Shown here: piece by piece, positions 43,736 through 55,608 of the stretch
Layout of the letters: every line of letters starts with the position of its first letter
Position numbering within the stretch: position 1 is the stretch's first letter
Source of the DNA: Desmodus rotundus
Taxonomy: Eukaryota; Chordata; Mammalia; Chiroptera; Phyllostomidae
Length of the DNA: 64,000 nucleotides
Reading direction: 5' to 3'
NCBI RefSeq assembly: GCF_022682495.2
Contig: NC_071394.1
Location: 30,228,470 to 30,292,469 of the forward strand
The notes under the pieces: generated by a model
Databases searched by the model: none
The model's input: the letters and a program-made list of their open reading frames with translations, nothing else
What the model was told of the DNA's origin: nothing
Translations under genes and position numbers: made by a program

Positions 43736-46700
43736 AAACTGTGAATTTAGCACTTGTGTTTTTGTTGGCAAAAACATGCAGAAACCTGCTTGCAACATAT
43801 ACTATTCATTTAGCTTTCATATACACAAATAAGCCAGGGCTCACATTGTACATGTAAGTACCCATCCCTCAATCCCTTAGGTACTGACATCAGTTAAAGT
43901 CGCCATAAGATTTTATTAATCTTTGTAATATCCCCTATTTTGAGCTCAAAAGATTTGTTTTCCTGGCTAAGAGCCAATGTAAAAGATGTGACCAACATTT
44001 GCCTTGTCATAAACAGGGTGTTTAGAATACATGTCATATTTCCAATAAAGGACTTACCTCACACACTAATCATTTCTGCCACATCAGTTGGTTCTTTTTA
44101 AGAGTTGAGAGAATATATTAATAGTATGTTGTGTGCTGTCTAGCACCTGATTATTGCACTAATAATATTCCAAGTATGTCATTTATCATATTAGTAATTA
44201 AACCAAACTTATGCCACTGAATTCCTTGAAATCTACTAATCATGGAATAATCTTGATCTTCTCTCCCATAAAGAGCCTTAGAGATTATTTCATTGAAACC
44301 ATTCTTCTTATGTTTAAGAAAACAGAGTGGGAGGAGTAATGATCTGCTCCAGATCACAGGGCTGAGGCCTGGTAAGGCCCTCCAACTGCTCCTGTCTGCT
44401 TTTAAGGGAGCCCTGAATATTCTTGTTAATTGGGATTGACCCTCATGCACATTGCTGTACCTGAAGGAGGTGCAGCTTTCCAGGGTTGCTGCTCATTTGC
44501 ACACCTGCAGTCAGGGTCTGAGGGCAGCTGCTGCTGTGGAGCATGTGCCACATACAGCCTTTCCTTCTTCATAAGAAACATTCTTGGACCTGAACTCCTA
44601 CATGCTAACTTTGTCCCTATAAACCTGCAGCTTTGCTGTGCTGAACTTCATTCCTAGAAGATTCCAGCTCTTCAAAAGGAATTGTGTCCAGGCCAACATG
44701 TTCATTAATATTGGCTGATGTTTTTAATAGTGGGTGATCAAGACTTTCCCTAATTAAAGCCTCAGCTTGATGTAAGCTTGCTTCTCACCTCTCTCAAACT
44801 GTATATTGTGATGTACCACTAATGCGGGGACATGCACTGCATCTGTAACTTTGCTGGAGGATATCTAAAGGCTAGAATCCATGCAGTTCTACTAGTTCAT
44901 TTGACTGCCAGAGCTAAACAGTATGGCCAAAGAAGAGCTCCTTGAAGAACTGCCCTTGATGGTCATGTGTGGCCTCTTGTTCTGGGTCTTAGGAAGTTTC
45001 TGGACAGCAGAACCACAGCCCAGCAAACTGTAGGAGCTATTTCCCTGGTGTGATTCTTGGGTCTGGCTGATTCACCCCAAAACTCATCAGACAACAGAGC
45101 TCAGCTCCTGAGTTCTGGTTCTGTAACTGGCAGTGCCAAACTGCTGCTGGGCCCTACATGCTGCTGTGACTACCTATTTTTGTACAATTACTGCTCCTCG
45201 ATGCCTGATTCCACAATTTCTTGTAAATAACTAGACAGGAGAAGAATCTTAAACAAATAAAGCAAGGCTACTTGTGTTGACCAAAATGACAATTAATTAA
45301 TTCCACATGACAGAAGTTTAACATCTGCAGTCAACGCCTTCAGCAAGAACAGCATCTTCTGGATGGACAGAAGAAATGAACAGGATGGGGACAGGGTCTG
45401 AGATCCCGGTGCATTGGCTCTGTCTCTGTGTATCCAGGGACTAATGTTCATTTTCAGGTTTCTGCATAAGCAACCTCAGAGAGTAGTAGCTAACCAACCC
45501 CTGTGTATGAAAGAGTAAGAGGAATGCTTTAATCACATCTATCTTCAAATGAAAATGGAGATGGAAATTTTAACATCGGCTGTCCTTCAGAAGGAGTGGG
45601 ACACGTGTATGCACGTGTGTCTTTCAAGAGAACATTTCAGCAGCAGTTCCTTTGAACAAGTAAGAATTCCCAGGAAAGGATCCGTCTTGCAGCATGTGTT
45701 TATGAGAGTGACCCTGAAATACAATTGAGAAGAGAGGCTGAAAAGGCAAGGCATGCACATTGAAGAGCTGTGATGCCAAAGCTGCTGTGTGGCTAACTGT
45801 GTATGACAGTGAGACCACCACTTCCCCTTCCCGCTGCCTTCTTTAGCTTATGCTAATCCTGGGGGCAATTTGTCTTTTTATTCACAATCCCAATTGCTTG
45901 AGAAACTGAAAATACACACACATCCCATCTCCTTCTGTCATTACATAGATGCTTAGTCTCACAGCTTCCACCTACACGGCAAGGGTAAGGACTCCCCAGC
46001 CTTCCCGGTGAGCCCTACTCATGCTGTGTGGTAGCTGTGTGCTCTTGGTCCCTGCGTAGCAGCTGCTGCATAGCAGAACGTAATGCTTTTGGGGGCCATG
46101 ACTTGTTTTTCTTTCATTTATTTTGCTTCCTATATTCTTCCTTAAATGAACAAAATCTTGGCACATGGCCTATCTTTAAAAAGAACAAAAAGGCTGTTCT
46201 GCTTTCCATTGCTATAAGAATTTTGGCAATAGAAGCCACAGTACTGGATATTTTACTGCATTTATCAGTCAAGCACTGTGCATATGGAAACAGTTCTATC
46301 CAGATAAACCCTCAGAGCAATGACTGTTCACAAGAAGCCATTTCAAAGAAAGGATTTTCTAACCCCAAATGGAGCAAAAAAGAAAACTCTAAAGAATTGG
46401 CACAGGAAAGAGTCAAGGACCAAGAGGAATAATGCACTTTTCTAGTTCATAGTAATAAAAACTGGTAACTCATTTTTAGTCAGGTCTGTTAATTCTGATT
46501 TTTAAAGTCAGGAATCAATTGTTTCAAATCCAGACACCAAACTCCAACCGTTTTAACGAAAACTAGGAATTCATTTTAAAGATCCTTGGGTTTTCAGGGA
46601 ACACAAGGTTTTTCAAAGGTAAAGAGTTTAACTCTAAAAGTGGCCACAATGCAGATGGGCCCCTATCCTAGCTGGAAATATCTTTCTTGGTGCCACCAGG

Positions 46701-47859
46701 CTTTCTCCACGTGACAGAAAGAAGAATGCAAAGTTCCCTCTTTTTCACTGAGAAGTGACTGATCTAAAACCCTCAGTTCTCAGTCCAAATATTCCATGCG
46801 GGACTTACTGGCATAGTTTGGTACAGGTATTCATACCAGAACAATCTGCTGTATCTGAAAAGATGGGGCACTAGATTGGCTTGCTTTGATCTGGTACCCA
46901 CCTCTCGGTCAGTTGACTGTGGGTGGAAGGCGGGGCCGAACTGTATTCACGTAGAAGTTTCCATGTTAATCATGAGGATCAAGGAAAGACTGCGCAGAAA
47001 TGCCATAGGTGGCATTTAAACAATTCTATACTACTTGGAGAAGTGCCCATTGTGTGCTTGTTTTCCTTACCACTTTGCTGATTATAGGAAAATAATGTTT
47101 CTTCAGCTTAGTGTGGAAAGGAACCCACATTTGTGTTTGCGTTTGTGTTTGTGCCTGGGGAATATTTTTGGTCCTAGGAGGTTAGGCTCACACTCTTCCC
47201 AGGGCATTAAATGTTGGCCTTGGTAAGAAACATACAAACAAATGTTAGCCAACATCATGGTTTGAAGGGTATTGCACTTCTTTTAATTAAAGGCTCTTAG
47301 GCAGAAGCTGGGCTGAGGAAATGCTCGAATCAAAGATCAGCAGCTTGTAGCATGCTGGTTTTCAGTGATTCACTGCCACACACCCTTCCTGCCACTTGTG
47401 AGAGTCATTACTTTCTGTTGTTTCCCACTGAAGACCCAGTACAGCATTCTCAACACACTCCATTCCCTTTATGACTCCATAAAAATAAGGACTGACACAT
47501 TGATATAAGCATTTGTAAGTTTCCTATCTGTAACTTAAAGATTATCAGGGTGACTGGTTTAATAAGTCCTGGTTTGCTTTGTTGTAGGAACACTCATGAA
47601 AACAAAGCAATATTCCAATAACACCAGAAGGAGGACTGGTCAAGGGTCTTCCATTTCACAGAAAGAATTTGCGTTAGCCTAATGACATATAGAAATAAAG
47701 AGCAGGGTTAGGAAGGAATGTACTGGGAATTCCCACCCAACTCTATTGCTTACAAACACAGGGAACACAATCACACTTCTGAGGAGGAAGTGGACAACCA
47801 GAGGCATGTGCATCTACAAGGAGAAAAAAAATCAACAAATGGCTTGTGAAAATATTATG
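43736..47859. other. Anonymous sequence, longest repeat-poor stretch
   Basis: About 4.1 kb in which I recognise no repeat family and no gene. A 134-codon plus ORF at 46028-46432 shows no domain, and its upstream sequence is not CpG-rich. Other ORFs overlap on both strands. If the window holds single-copy regulatory DNA, this is the most likely place, but the sequence alone gives no direct evidence for it. Confidence 0.35.
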
Positions 47860-48140
47860 TAATCTAAGAAAAGGTAAATGCTTCATTAAAGACCAAAAGA
47901 AAATGAAAGGGTGAAGGGGAATAAGAGGAACGTATATCCAGTTATTAAAAAAATATGTCACAGGCATGTGAAGTACAGCATAGGGAAAATAGTCAATATT
48001 TACATAATAACTTTGTATGGTGACAGATGGTTGCTAGACTTATTGAGATGAGCACATCACAATGAAAATAAATGTCAAATCACTATGTTGCACACCTGAA
48101 ACCAATGTAATATTGTATGTCAACTATAGTTTAATAAAAA
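47860..48140 (+). mobile_element. L1 3' UTR fragment, plus strand
   Basis: 'gggaaaatagtcaatatttacataataactttgtatggtgacagatggttgctagacttattgag...atcactatgttgcacacctgaaaccaatgtaatattgtatgtcaactatagtttaataaaa' is the standard laurasiatherian-type L1 3' end, 5'-truncated. Confidence 0.85.
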
Positions 48141-48883
48141 TATTTGTGTTAGAAAAAACAGTTAATGAAAGGAACATGAAGTAAATCTTTGCATCTGTTT
48201 TGTGTTCTCAATAAAATTCCCTATCAAATGAAAGAGAAAAAACAAAATGAGAAGACGGGAGACTGAGATGAAGAGGGAGTTGTTTAGGATGTAGGACAAG
48301 ATTAAAAGACTCAATGAGATAAAGAAAGGTAGTGAAGAAATTTAAATGCTTCGTACATGAAGGTGATATAAGTTTAAAGAGTTGCAAGAAATCTAATTTC
48401 AACTGCATGAAGAAGCAGCAGAAAGCCTGAATTTGACCAGTAATAGCTGATAAACATTGGTATTTAAAAAAAAAAGATATATCACCACTATTTAAAATGT
48501 GTCCAGTGTAATTTAAATGCTATAATTATTTTTAAAATAACTATTATCTACTTTAAAAAGTACATGAACAAGCTTATTTCTAACACTTGGAGATTTAAAA
48601 TAGTTAGCCACATTTTCAGTTTACTTGTTCTTTCTCTAGAGGATTTATATTAATACAATGTATTTTAAGCACTTTAAAAATTGATCATCATATTTTCAGC
48701 ACCAGAAATATGAATATACATTTTACCTTAAAATTGTTTCCTATGAACATATAGACTCTAAGACTTATATAAATTTCTTCTAGTTTGAGCTATCATTATA
48801 ATTGCTGTTGACTAATTGATCAAAATAACATAAATATATTACATATTTTGATAGTTACTAACCATAAGAAGTGTGATTTTATT
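48141..48883. other. Anonymous AT-rich sequence
   Basis: No gene or family recognised. Confidence 0.35.
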
Positions 48884-49724
48884 GGGAATGCAGTTCTTTT
48901 TTATTGCATTTATTGGGGTGACAGTGGCTAACAAAATTATACAGGTTTCAGGCACACAATTGTATAGCACATAATCTGTACACTGTACTGTGTGTTCGTG
49001 ACCCCAAGTCAAGTCTCCATCCATCACCATTTATCCCCCCTTTACCTTCTTGCACCTCTCACCACACCCTTCCACCCCTGGAAGGGGTGGCCAATCACCA
49101 CACTTTCTATTTGTGTCCATGAGTTTTTCCCCCTCCTTTTTTTCCCCTTTTTGTTCAATCCCACCAATATTTCACCAAGCACCACCCATCCCCAACAGCT
49201 GTAAGACTGTTCTCTATCTGTGAGTCTGTCACTATTTTGCATGTTAGTTCATTTTGTTCATTACATTCCATATATGAGTAAAATTATGTGGTACTTGACT
49301 TTTTCTGACTGGCTTATTTCATTGAGCATAAGGCTCTCCGTGTCCATCCATGCTGTTACAAAAGGTAACATTTCCTTCTTTTTTATGGCTGAGTATTCCA
49401 TTGTGTAAATGTACCACAACTTTTTTATCCACTCATCTACTGATGGGCACTTGGGCTCCTTCCAAATCTTGGTTATTGTAAGTAATGCTGCAATGAACAT
49501 AGGGGTGCATATATTCTTTCAAATTAGTATTTCAGGATTCTTTGGATAAATTCTCAGAGGTGCAATTATTGGGTCATAAGACAGTTCAATTTTTAATTTT
49601 TTAATGTAATTCCATAGTGCTGTCCATAGTGGCTACACCAATCTGCATTCCCACCAATAGTACATGAGATGCCCCCTTTCTCCATATCCTCTCCAGCATT
49701 CATTTGTGGATTTATTGATGGTGG

Positions 49725-50382
49725 CCATTCTGATTGGTGTGAGGTGGTATCTCATCGTGGTTTTAATTTGCATCTCTCTGATGATTAGTGATGTTTAGTA
49801 TCTTCTCATATGTCTATTGGTCATCTGTATGTCCTCTTTGGAGAAGTGTCTATTCAGGTCCATTTTGAAATTAGATTTTTTTTTATTTTGGTGTTCAGTT
49901 GTATAAGTATTTTATGTATTTTGGACACATATCAGATGTGTAAATAGTAAATACGTTCTCTCATTCAGTGGGTTGTCTTTTCATTTTGTTGATGTAGTCC
50001 TATTTGGTAATTTTGTCTTTTGTTTTCCTTGCCCAAGGTAATATATATATAAAATATTGCTACAATAAACATCTGATATTTTACCACCAGTGTTTTCTTG
50101 TAGGATTTTTATGGTTTTGAGTCTAACATTTCTCACTAGTCCATTGTGAGTTTATTCTTGTGTGTGGTGTTAGAAGGTGGTCTAGTTTCTTTTTTTTTTT
50201 TTACATGTATCTATCCAGTATTCCCAGCACCATTTATTAAATAGACTGTCTTTACCCTATTGTAGGTTTTTGCCTCCTTTGTAAAATATTAATTGACTAT
50301 AAAGTCATGGGTTTATTTCTTAGTTCTTCATTCTGTTTCATTGATCTAGATGTCTGTTTTTATGCCAGCATCATGTTGTTTT
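49725..50382. repeat. Left copy of a ~655-bp direct duplication
   Basis: From 'ggccattctgattggtgtgaggtgg' to 'ttttatgccagcatcatgttgttt'. The same sequence, offset by about 1,393 bp, recurs at 51,118-51,777 with roughly ten small differences by eye. It is part of ORF2 of the host L1. Confidence 0.9.
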
Positions 50383-51150
50383 TCTTTGTTTTGTTTTTTT
50401 AAATTACTTTATTGTTGTTCAATTACAGTTGTCTGCATTTTCCCCACACCGCTCCCCCCCACCCCAGCCAAACCCACCTTCCTCCCCTGCTTCCACCCTC
50501 CCCCTTGGTTTTGTCCATGTGTCCTTTATAGTAGTTCTCAGAAACCCTTCTCCCCACTGTCCCCTGCCCCCTTGCCCCTGGCTATTGTTAAATTGTTCTT
50601 AACTTCAATGTCTCTGGTTATATTTTGTTTGCTTTTTTGTTGTTGTTGATTAGGTTCCAGTTAAAGGTGAGATCACATGGTATTTTTCCCTCACTGCCTG
50701 GCTTATTTCACTTAGCATGATGCTCTCCATTTCCATCCATGCTGTCGCAAAGGGTATAACCTCCTTCTTTCTCTCTGCTGCCTAGAATTCCATTGTGAAA
50801 ATGTACCACAGTTTTTTGATCCATTCATTTGCTGACATGCACTTAGGTTGCTTCCAGCACTTGGCTATTATAAACAGTGCTGCTATGAACATTGGGGTGC
50901 ATAGGTTCTTTTGGATTGGTGTTTCAGGGTTCTTGGGATATAATCCCAGCAGTGGAATTGCCAGGTCAAAAGGCAGTTCCATTTTTAGTTTTCTGAGGAA
51001 ATTCCATACTGTTTTCCACAGTGGCTGTACCAGGGTTGCGTTCCCACCAACAGTGCACTAGGGTTCCTTTTCCTCTGCATCCCCTCCAACACTTGCTTGT
51101 TGATTTGTTTATGATGGCCATTCTGATTGGTGTGAGGTGGTATCTCATTG
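50383..51150 (-). mobile_element. Young L1 3' part inserted in the older L1
   Basis: Poly(T) (tctttgttttgttttttt) at the left, then the 3' UTR ('ttactttattgttgttcaattacagttgtctgcattttcccc') and the C-terminal ORF2: a 66-codon piece at 50,782-50,982 with [20 protein letters not shown] and [13 protein letters not shown]. On the right it passes without a visible break into host-L1 sequence somewhere in 51,115-51,180, where both L1s are nearly identical. Confidence 0.85.
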
Positions 51151-51777
51151 TGGTTTTAATTTGCATCTCTCTGATGATTAGTGATGTTTAGTATCTTCTC
51201 ATATGTCTATTGGTCATCTGTATGTCCTCTTTGGAGAAGTGTCTATTCAGGTCTATTTTGAAATTAGATTTTTTTTATTTTGGTGTTCAGTTGTATAAGT
51301 ATTTTATGTATTTTGGACACATATCAGATGTATAAATAGTAAATATGTTCTCTCATTCAGTGGGTTGTCTTTTCATTTTGTTGATGTAGTCCTATTTGGT
51401 AATTTTGTCTTTTGTTTTCCTTGCCCAAGGTAATATATATAAAAAATATTGCTACAATAAACATCTGATATTTTACCACCAGTGTTTTCTTGTAGGATTT
51501 TTATGGTTTTGAGTCTAACATTTCTCACTAGTCCATTGTGAGTTTATTCTTGTGTGTGGTGTTAGAAGGTGGTCTAGTTTCTTTTTTTTTTTTTTTACAT
51601 GTATCTATCCAGTATTCCCAGCACCATTTATTCAATAGACTGTCTTTACCCTATTGTAGGTTTTTGCCTCCTTTGTAAAATATTAATTGACTATAAAGTC
51701 ATAGGTTTATTTCTTAGTTCTTCATTCTGTTTCATTGATCTAGATGTCTGTTTTTATGCCAGCATCATGTTGTTTTG
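51118..51777. repeat. Right copy of the ~655-bp direct duplication
   Basis: The sequence matches 49,725-50,382. It continues beyond the end of the left copy into ordinary host-L1 text ('catgttgttttgattactatggtgttagagtatagtttgat'), so this copy lies in the unbroken host context. Confidence 0.9.
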
Positions 51778-52295
51778 ATTACTATGGTGTTAGAGTATAG
51801 TTTGATATCAGGTAGTGTGATTCCTCCAACTTTGTTCTTTTTTTCCAGGATCACTGTTGCTATGTGAGGTATTTTGTCATTCCATATAAATTTTTGGAAT
51901 ATTTATTCCAGTTCTGTGAAATATACCATTGATGTCTTGATAGGAATTGCATTGAATTTATAGATTGCTTTGAGTAGTATGGACATTTTAGTGGTGTTAA
52001 TTTTTCTTATTTATGAACATAGTATATACTTGAACTTATTGGTATCTTCTTAAATTTCTTTCTATCATGTCTTATAATTTTTTGAGTACAGGTCTTTTAT
52101 GTCATTGGTTAAATTTATGCCCAGGTGATTTATTTCCAGGTGTTTTCTTCTTGTTGAAGCAATTGTGAATGGAATTGTTTTCTTGGTTTTCCTTTACAAT
52201 AGTTGATTATTGCTGAATAAAAATGCAACTGATTTCTGGATATTTATATTGTATCCTGCTAATTTAATGAATTTATTTATCAGTTCTAGTAGTTT

Positions 52296-52321
52296 GTGTG
52301 TGTCTGTGTATGTGTGTGTGA
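52296..52321 (+). repeat. Short (TG)n tract in L1
   Basis: 'tgtgtgtgtctgtgtatgtgtgtgtg' within ORF2 sequence of the old L1. Confidence 0.7.
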
Positions 52322-52870
52322 AATCTACAGGGTTCTTTACATACAGTATAATGTCATCTGCAAATAATGATGGTTTTACTTCTTCCTTTCCAATTTGAAA
52401 ACTTATTTCTTCTTCTTGTCTGATTGCTGTGGCTAGGACTTCCAGTACTATGTTGAGTAAGAGCGGTGAAAGTGGACATCCCTTTCTTTCCTAGCCTTAA
52501 GGGAAATGCCTCAAGTTTTTGCCCATTGAGTATGATATCGGTCATGGTTTTGTTATACATAGCCTTCATTACATTGCGGTATGTTCCCTCTATTCCCTCT
52601 TTACTAAGAGTTTTTATCATAAATAGGTGCTGGATTTTATCAAATGCTTTCTTTGAATCTATGTCTGTGATCATGTGGTTTTTATCCTTCATTTTGTTTA
52701 TGTGGCATATCACATTGATGATTTGCTTATATTGTACCAACTTTGTATCCCTAGAATATATCTCACTTGACCATGGTGCATAATCTTTTTAATGTATTCA
52801 TATTGCTGGGTTTAGTTTGCTAATATTTTGCTGGGGATTTCAGAATTTATGTTCATCAGGGATACTGGCC

Positions 52871-52951
52871 TATAATTTTCTCATTTTTTTATACTCTGGT
52901 TTCTCTTCAGATCATATAAATCTTTTGCCTTTTATAATTTTCTCATTTTTT
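52871..52951. repeat. 19-bp direct repeats around a 43-bp insert
   Basis: TATAATTTTCTCATTTTTT lies at 52,871-52,889 and 52,933-52,951. The enclosed 43 bp are not found at this place in the L1 ORF2 pattern I know. It may be a micro-insertion with TSD or a local duplication. Confidence 0.6.
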
Positions 52952-52959
52952 GCATAAAG

Positions 52960-53128
52960 TTCTTTATTGAATTATTTTATTGTTGTTCAAGTACAGTTGT
53001 ATGTATTTACTCCCCACCACTCCCCCCCACCAACCCTGGCCATCCCCACCTCCCTCCCCTGATTCCACTCCCCCTTGGTTTTGTCCATGTGTCCTTTATA
53101 GTTGTTCCTGAAAACCCTTCCCCCCTTT
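52960..53128 (-). mobile_element. Short young L1 3' end fragment
   Basis: 'ttattgttgttcaagtacagttgtatgtatttactccccaccactcccccccacc...cttggttttgtccatgtgtcctttatagttgttcctg' is the reverse of a recent L1 3' UTR. Host ORF2 text resumes at 'ctttgtagtgtctatatc'. TSD weak. Confidence 0.8.
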
Positions 53129-53570
53129 CTTTGTAGTGTCTATATCTAGTATTGGAACTAGGATAATTCTGGCCTCATCAAATGAGCTTGGAAATCTTCC
53201 CTCTTCTTAAATTTTTGGTAATAGTTTGAGAAGAATTGTTATTAGTTCTCCTTAGAATGTTTGGTCAAATTCACCTGTGAAGTCATTTGGTGTAGGACTT
53301 TTGTTTGTTGGAAGTATTTTGATTAATGCTTCAATTTCACCAGTTGTAATCTGTCTATTCAGATTCTCTGATTTTTCTTGATTCAGTTTTCAAAGATTGT
53401 ATATTTCCAGGAATTTATCCTTTTCTTCCAGGTTTCCAATTTGTTGGCATCTGTTGTTCATCATATTTTCTTACAATCCTTTGTATTCCTTTGGTGTCAG
53501 CTGTTACTTCTATTCTTTCATTTTTGACTTTATTATTTGGGTCCTCCTGTTTCTTTTCACTTGTTTGTAT

Positions 53571-53637
53571 TTTTTATTTCCACACCTTTATTCATTGATT
53601 CAAGAGAGAAAGAAGGAGGAGAGAGAGAAAGAGAGAG

Positions 53638-53688
<51 letters not shown>

Positions 53689-53815
53689 TATTCCACCTCT
53701 TCATGCACTCACTGGCGGATTCCTGTATGTGCCCTGACTGGGGATCAAACTCTCAACATTAAGACATCAAGATGATATTCCAACCAACTGAACTTCCTGG
53801 CCAGGGCTTGCTTTC
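53571..53815 (-). mobile_element. VES-type bat SINE (tRNA-derived), reverse orientation
   Basis: The minus strand starts near 'GCCCTGGCCAGGAAGTTCAGTTGGTTGGA' (A box region), has a B-box-like GTTTGATCCCC followed by AGTCAGGGCACATACAGG, a long (CT)n stretch, and ends CTTGAATCAATGAATAAA. This is the layout of VES SINEs of bats. A 9-bp repeat CTTGTTTGT lies on both sides. It sits inside L1 ORF2 sequence. It has no protein and would be mobilised by L1. Confidence 0.8.
53602..53683 (+). repeat. (GA)n microsatellite in the SINE tail
   Basis: A long pure AG run preceded by AGAAAG/GGAGG variants. It is the expanded CT-rich part of the SINE 3' region on the other strand. Confidence 0.9.
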
Positions 53816-54565
53816 TTCTTGTTTGTCACTCTTTTTTATCTTTTCAAAGAATCAGCTCTTGGTTTCATTGATCTTTTGTATTTTTTTTTTTTTTAGATTC
53901 TATTTTGCTTCTGCTCTGATCATTATTATTTCCTTCTACTCACTTTGCACTTTGTTTGTTGTTCTTTTTCAAGTTCCTTTAAGTGTAAAGTTAGATTGTT
54001 TATTTGAGATTTTTCTTGTTACTTGAGACAGGCTTGTCATGCTATGGATTTTCCTGTTAGGACTGCTTTTCTGTGTCCCACAGATTTTGGGTTGCTGTGT
54101 TCCTATTTTCATTTGTTTTAAGGTCTTTAAATTTTTTCCTTGATTTCATTGTTAACCCATGCATTATTTAATAATGTTATTTAGCCTCCAAGTCTTTGTG
54201 GATTTTCAGTTTTTTTCTTGTGATTGATTTCTAATTTCATATCATTATGGTCAGAGAAGATGCTTGATATGATTTTAATCTTCTTAAATTTATTGGGCCT
54301 TGTTTTGTGTCCTAATATGTGGTCTATCCTAGAAAATATTCCATGTGTACTTGAAAAGAATGTATATTCTGCTGCTTTGGGCTGAAACGCTCAAAGAGCT
54401 CAATTAAATCCCTCTGATCTAGTATATTATTTAAGGCCACCATTTCACTGTTGATTTTCTCTCTGAAAGAGATATGTTGATGTCAAAGGGGTGTTAAAAT
54501 CCCTTACCCTGACTGTATTATGGTCAATCCCCCTCTTTATGTTCATCAAGATTTGCTTTATATAT

Positions 54566-55563
54566 TTATGTACTGGCCACTGGGTGTATTGGTTCTGGGC
54601 CTCTTGGGAAGGACTGTGGAGCAGACCAATAGAAGATGCTGCCTGTGACTGTCCCTACGCAACTTGTTTGGAATTATCAGCAATCCACAGTTTCCAGCTG
54701 CCTCTACTGTGCCTGGGTGTGTGGAAGAGGGACCATGCTGTATACCAAGACCAGCTTTTACCAGCACAGGACCCTGGGACAGGTCAGCAAAAGTCCCAAG
54801 GCAGCCAGAGAAGCTCTGCCTCAACCTGCCTCTGCCTGAAGGCTTCCTGTTAGGTCGAAAGAGCCTCTGACTATACTCCTCAGCAGAGTATAACCTCCAC
54901 AGGATGGGACAAGAGTGAGTCCAGAGGGTGGGACTGTTGCTTGCCACCAGGCTAACATTGCATGGAATGAAGCACTCCACCCAAGAAAGATGGTATCTAT
55001 GGTATGAGAGAGTGACTCAGCACTCAGCTATCTTCCCAGAGCCACAAAACCCAGACTTTCTTCACAAAACTATGGTTTGTCCTCCCTGCCCTGGAGCCCA
55101 GGGTGAATGGCTGCAAACGAGATTTTGGGTGTTGGCTCTTAATTGGGGTACCTGTGTCTCTAGTGGATTCTTTCTCCCTGGCAGACAGAAACCCCTCTGC
55201 TTTTCACAGCCAGATGTTATGTGGCTGCCTCTTCTCTGCTTTGGTGCTCTGTGCTGGGGACCCTCCTTTGGGGTTTAGATGCCACAATTCTCAGGGGGAA
55301 CCCCACCACCACCACTACCACAGCTGAGACATCCTTCTGGAACCTCAGCCACCACTCATGGGATTGGGGCCAGTCTTTTTTTGTGTCTCTGCTCTTTTTA
55401 CCAGTCTTGATGTGGCTTCTTCTGTAAATCCTTAGTTATAAGTCTTCTCTCCAGCTAATCTTCAGCTGGTTATTCAGGATGATCATTTTATAATTTAGTT
55501 GTAATTCCAGTTTGGTCTTGGGAGGAGCTGAGTATAACTTCTACCTACTCTACCACCTCCCAT
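54566..55563 (-). promoter_or_regulatory. 5' UTR of the older L1
   Basis: A GC-richer sequence unlike ORF2 starts directly after endonuclease-coding text at about 54,565 and ends with an L1-start-like word (rc GGGAGGTGGTAGAGTAGG). The last 70 bp resemble the proximal 5' UTR of the L1 at 38,090-38,165 ('gtaattccagtttggtcttgggagg' against 'gtaattccagattggtcctggggggagg'). ORFs here are not genes. Promoter role inferred from position. Confidence 0.65.
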
Positions 55564-55608
55564 GTTAAAGACTTTTAAATGGAGACATTAGTGGGTAATG
55601 TAGTTCTT

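Larger units (their letters stand above)
48884..55608 (-). mobile_element. Minus-strand L1 (3' end at 48.9 kb, 5' end near 55.57 kb), rearranged
   Basis: Left to right: 3' UTR (48,899-49,250), C-terminal ORF2 (a 79-codon piece at 49,261-49,500 with [13 protein letters not shown]), an ORF2 stretch duplicated around a younger L1 (49,725-51,777), RT-region ORF2 (a 128-codon piece at 52,354-52,740), endonuclease region to about 54,565, then an abrupt junction to a 5' UTR ending near 55,563 (rc GGGAGGTGGTAGAGTAGG). ORF1 and the start of ORF2 are missing. The words GGGAATGCAGTTCTT (48,884) and GGGTAATGTAGTTCTT (55,593) look like its TSD. Confidence 0.75.

Noticed and set aside
46028..46432. 134-codon ORF as a possible small gene
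   Set aside because: No domain, signal or codon pattern was recognised. It sits in an AT-average region where ORFs of this size occur by chance, and no splice or promoter context supports it.
54491..55427. Cluster of 66-140-codon ORFs on both strands
   Set aside because: The interval is L1 endonuclease text followed by L1 5' UTR. The ORFs share no family features.
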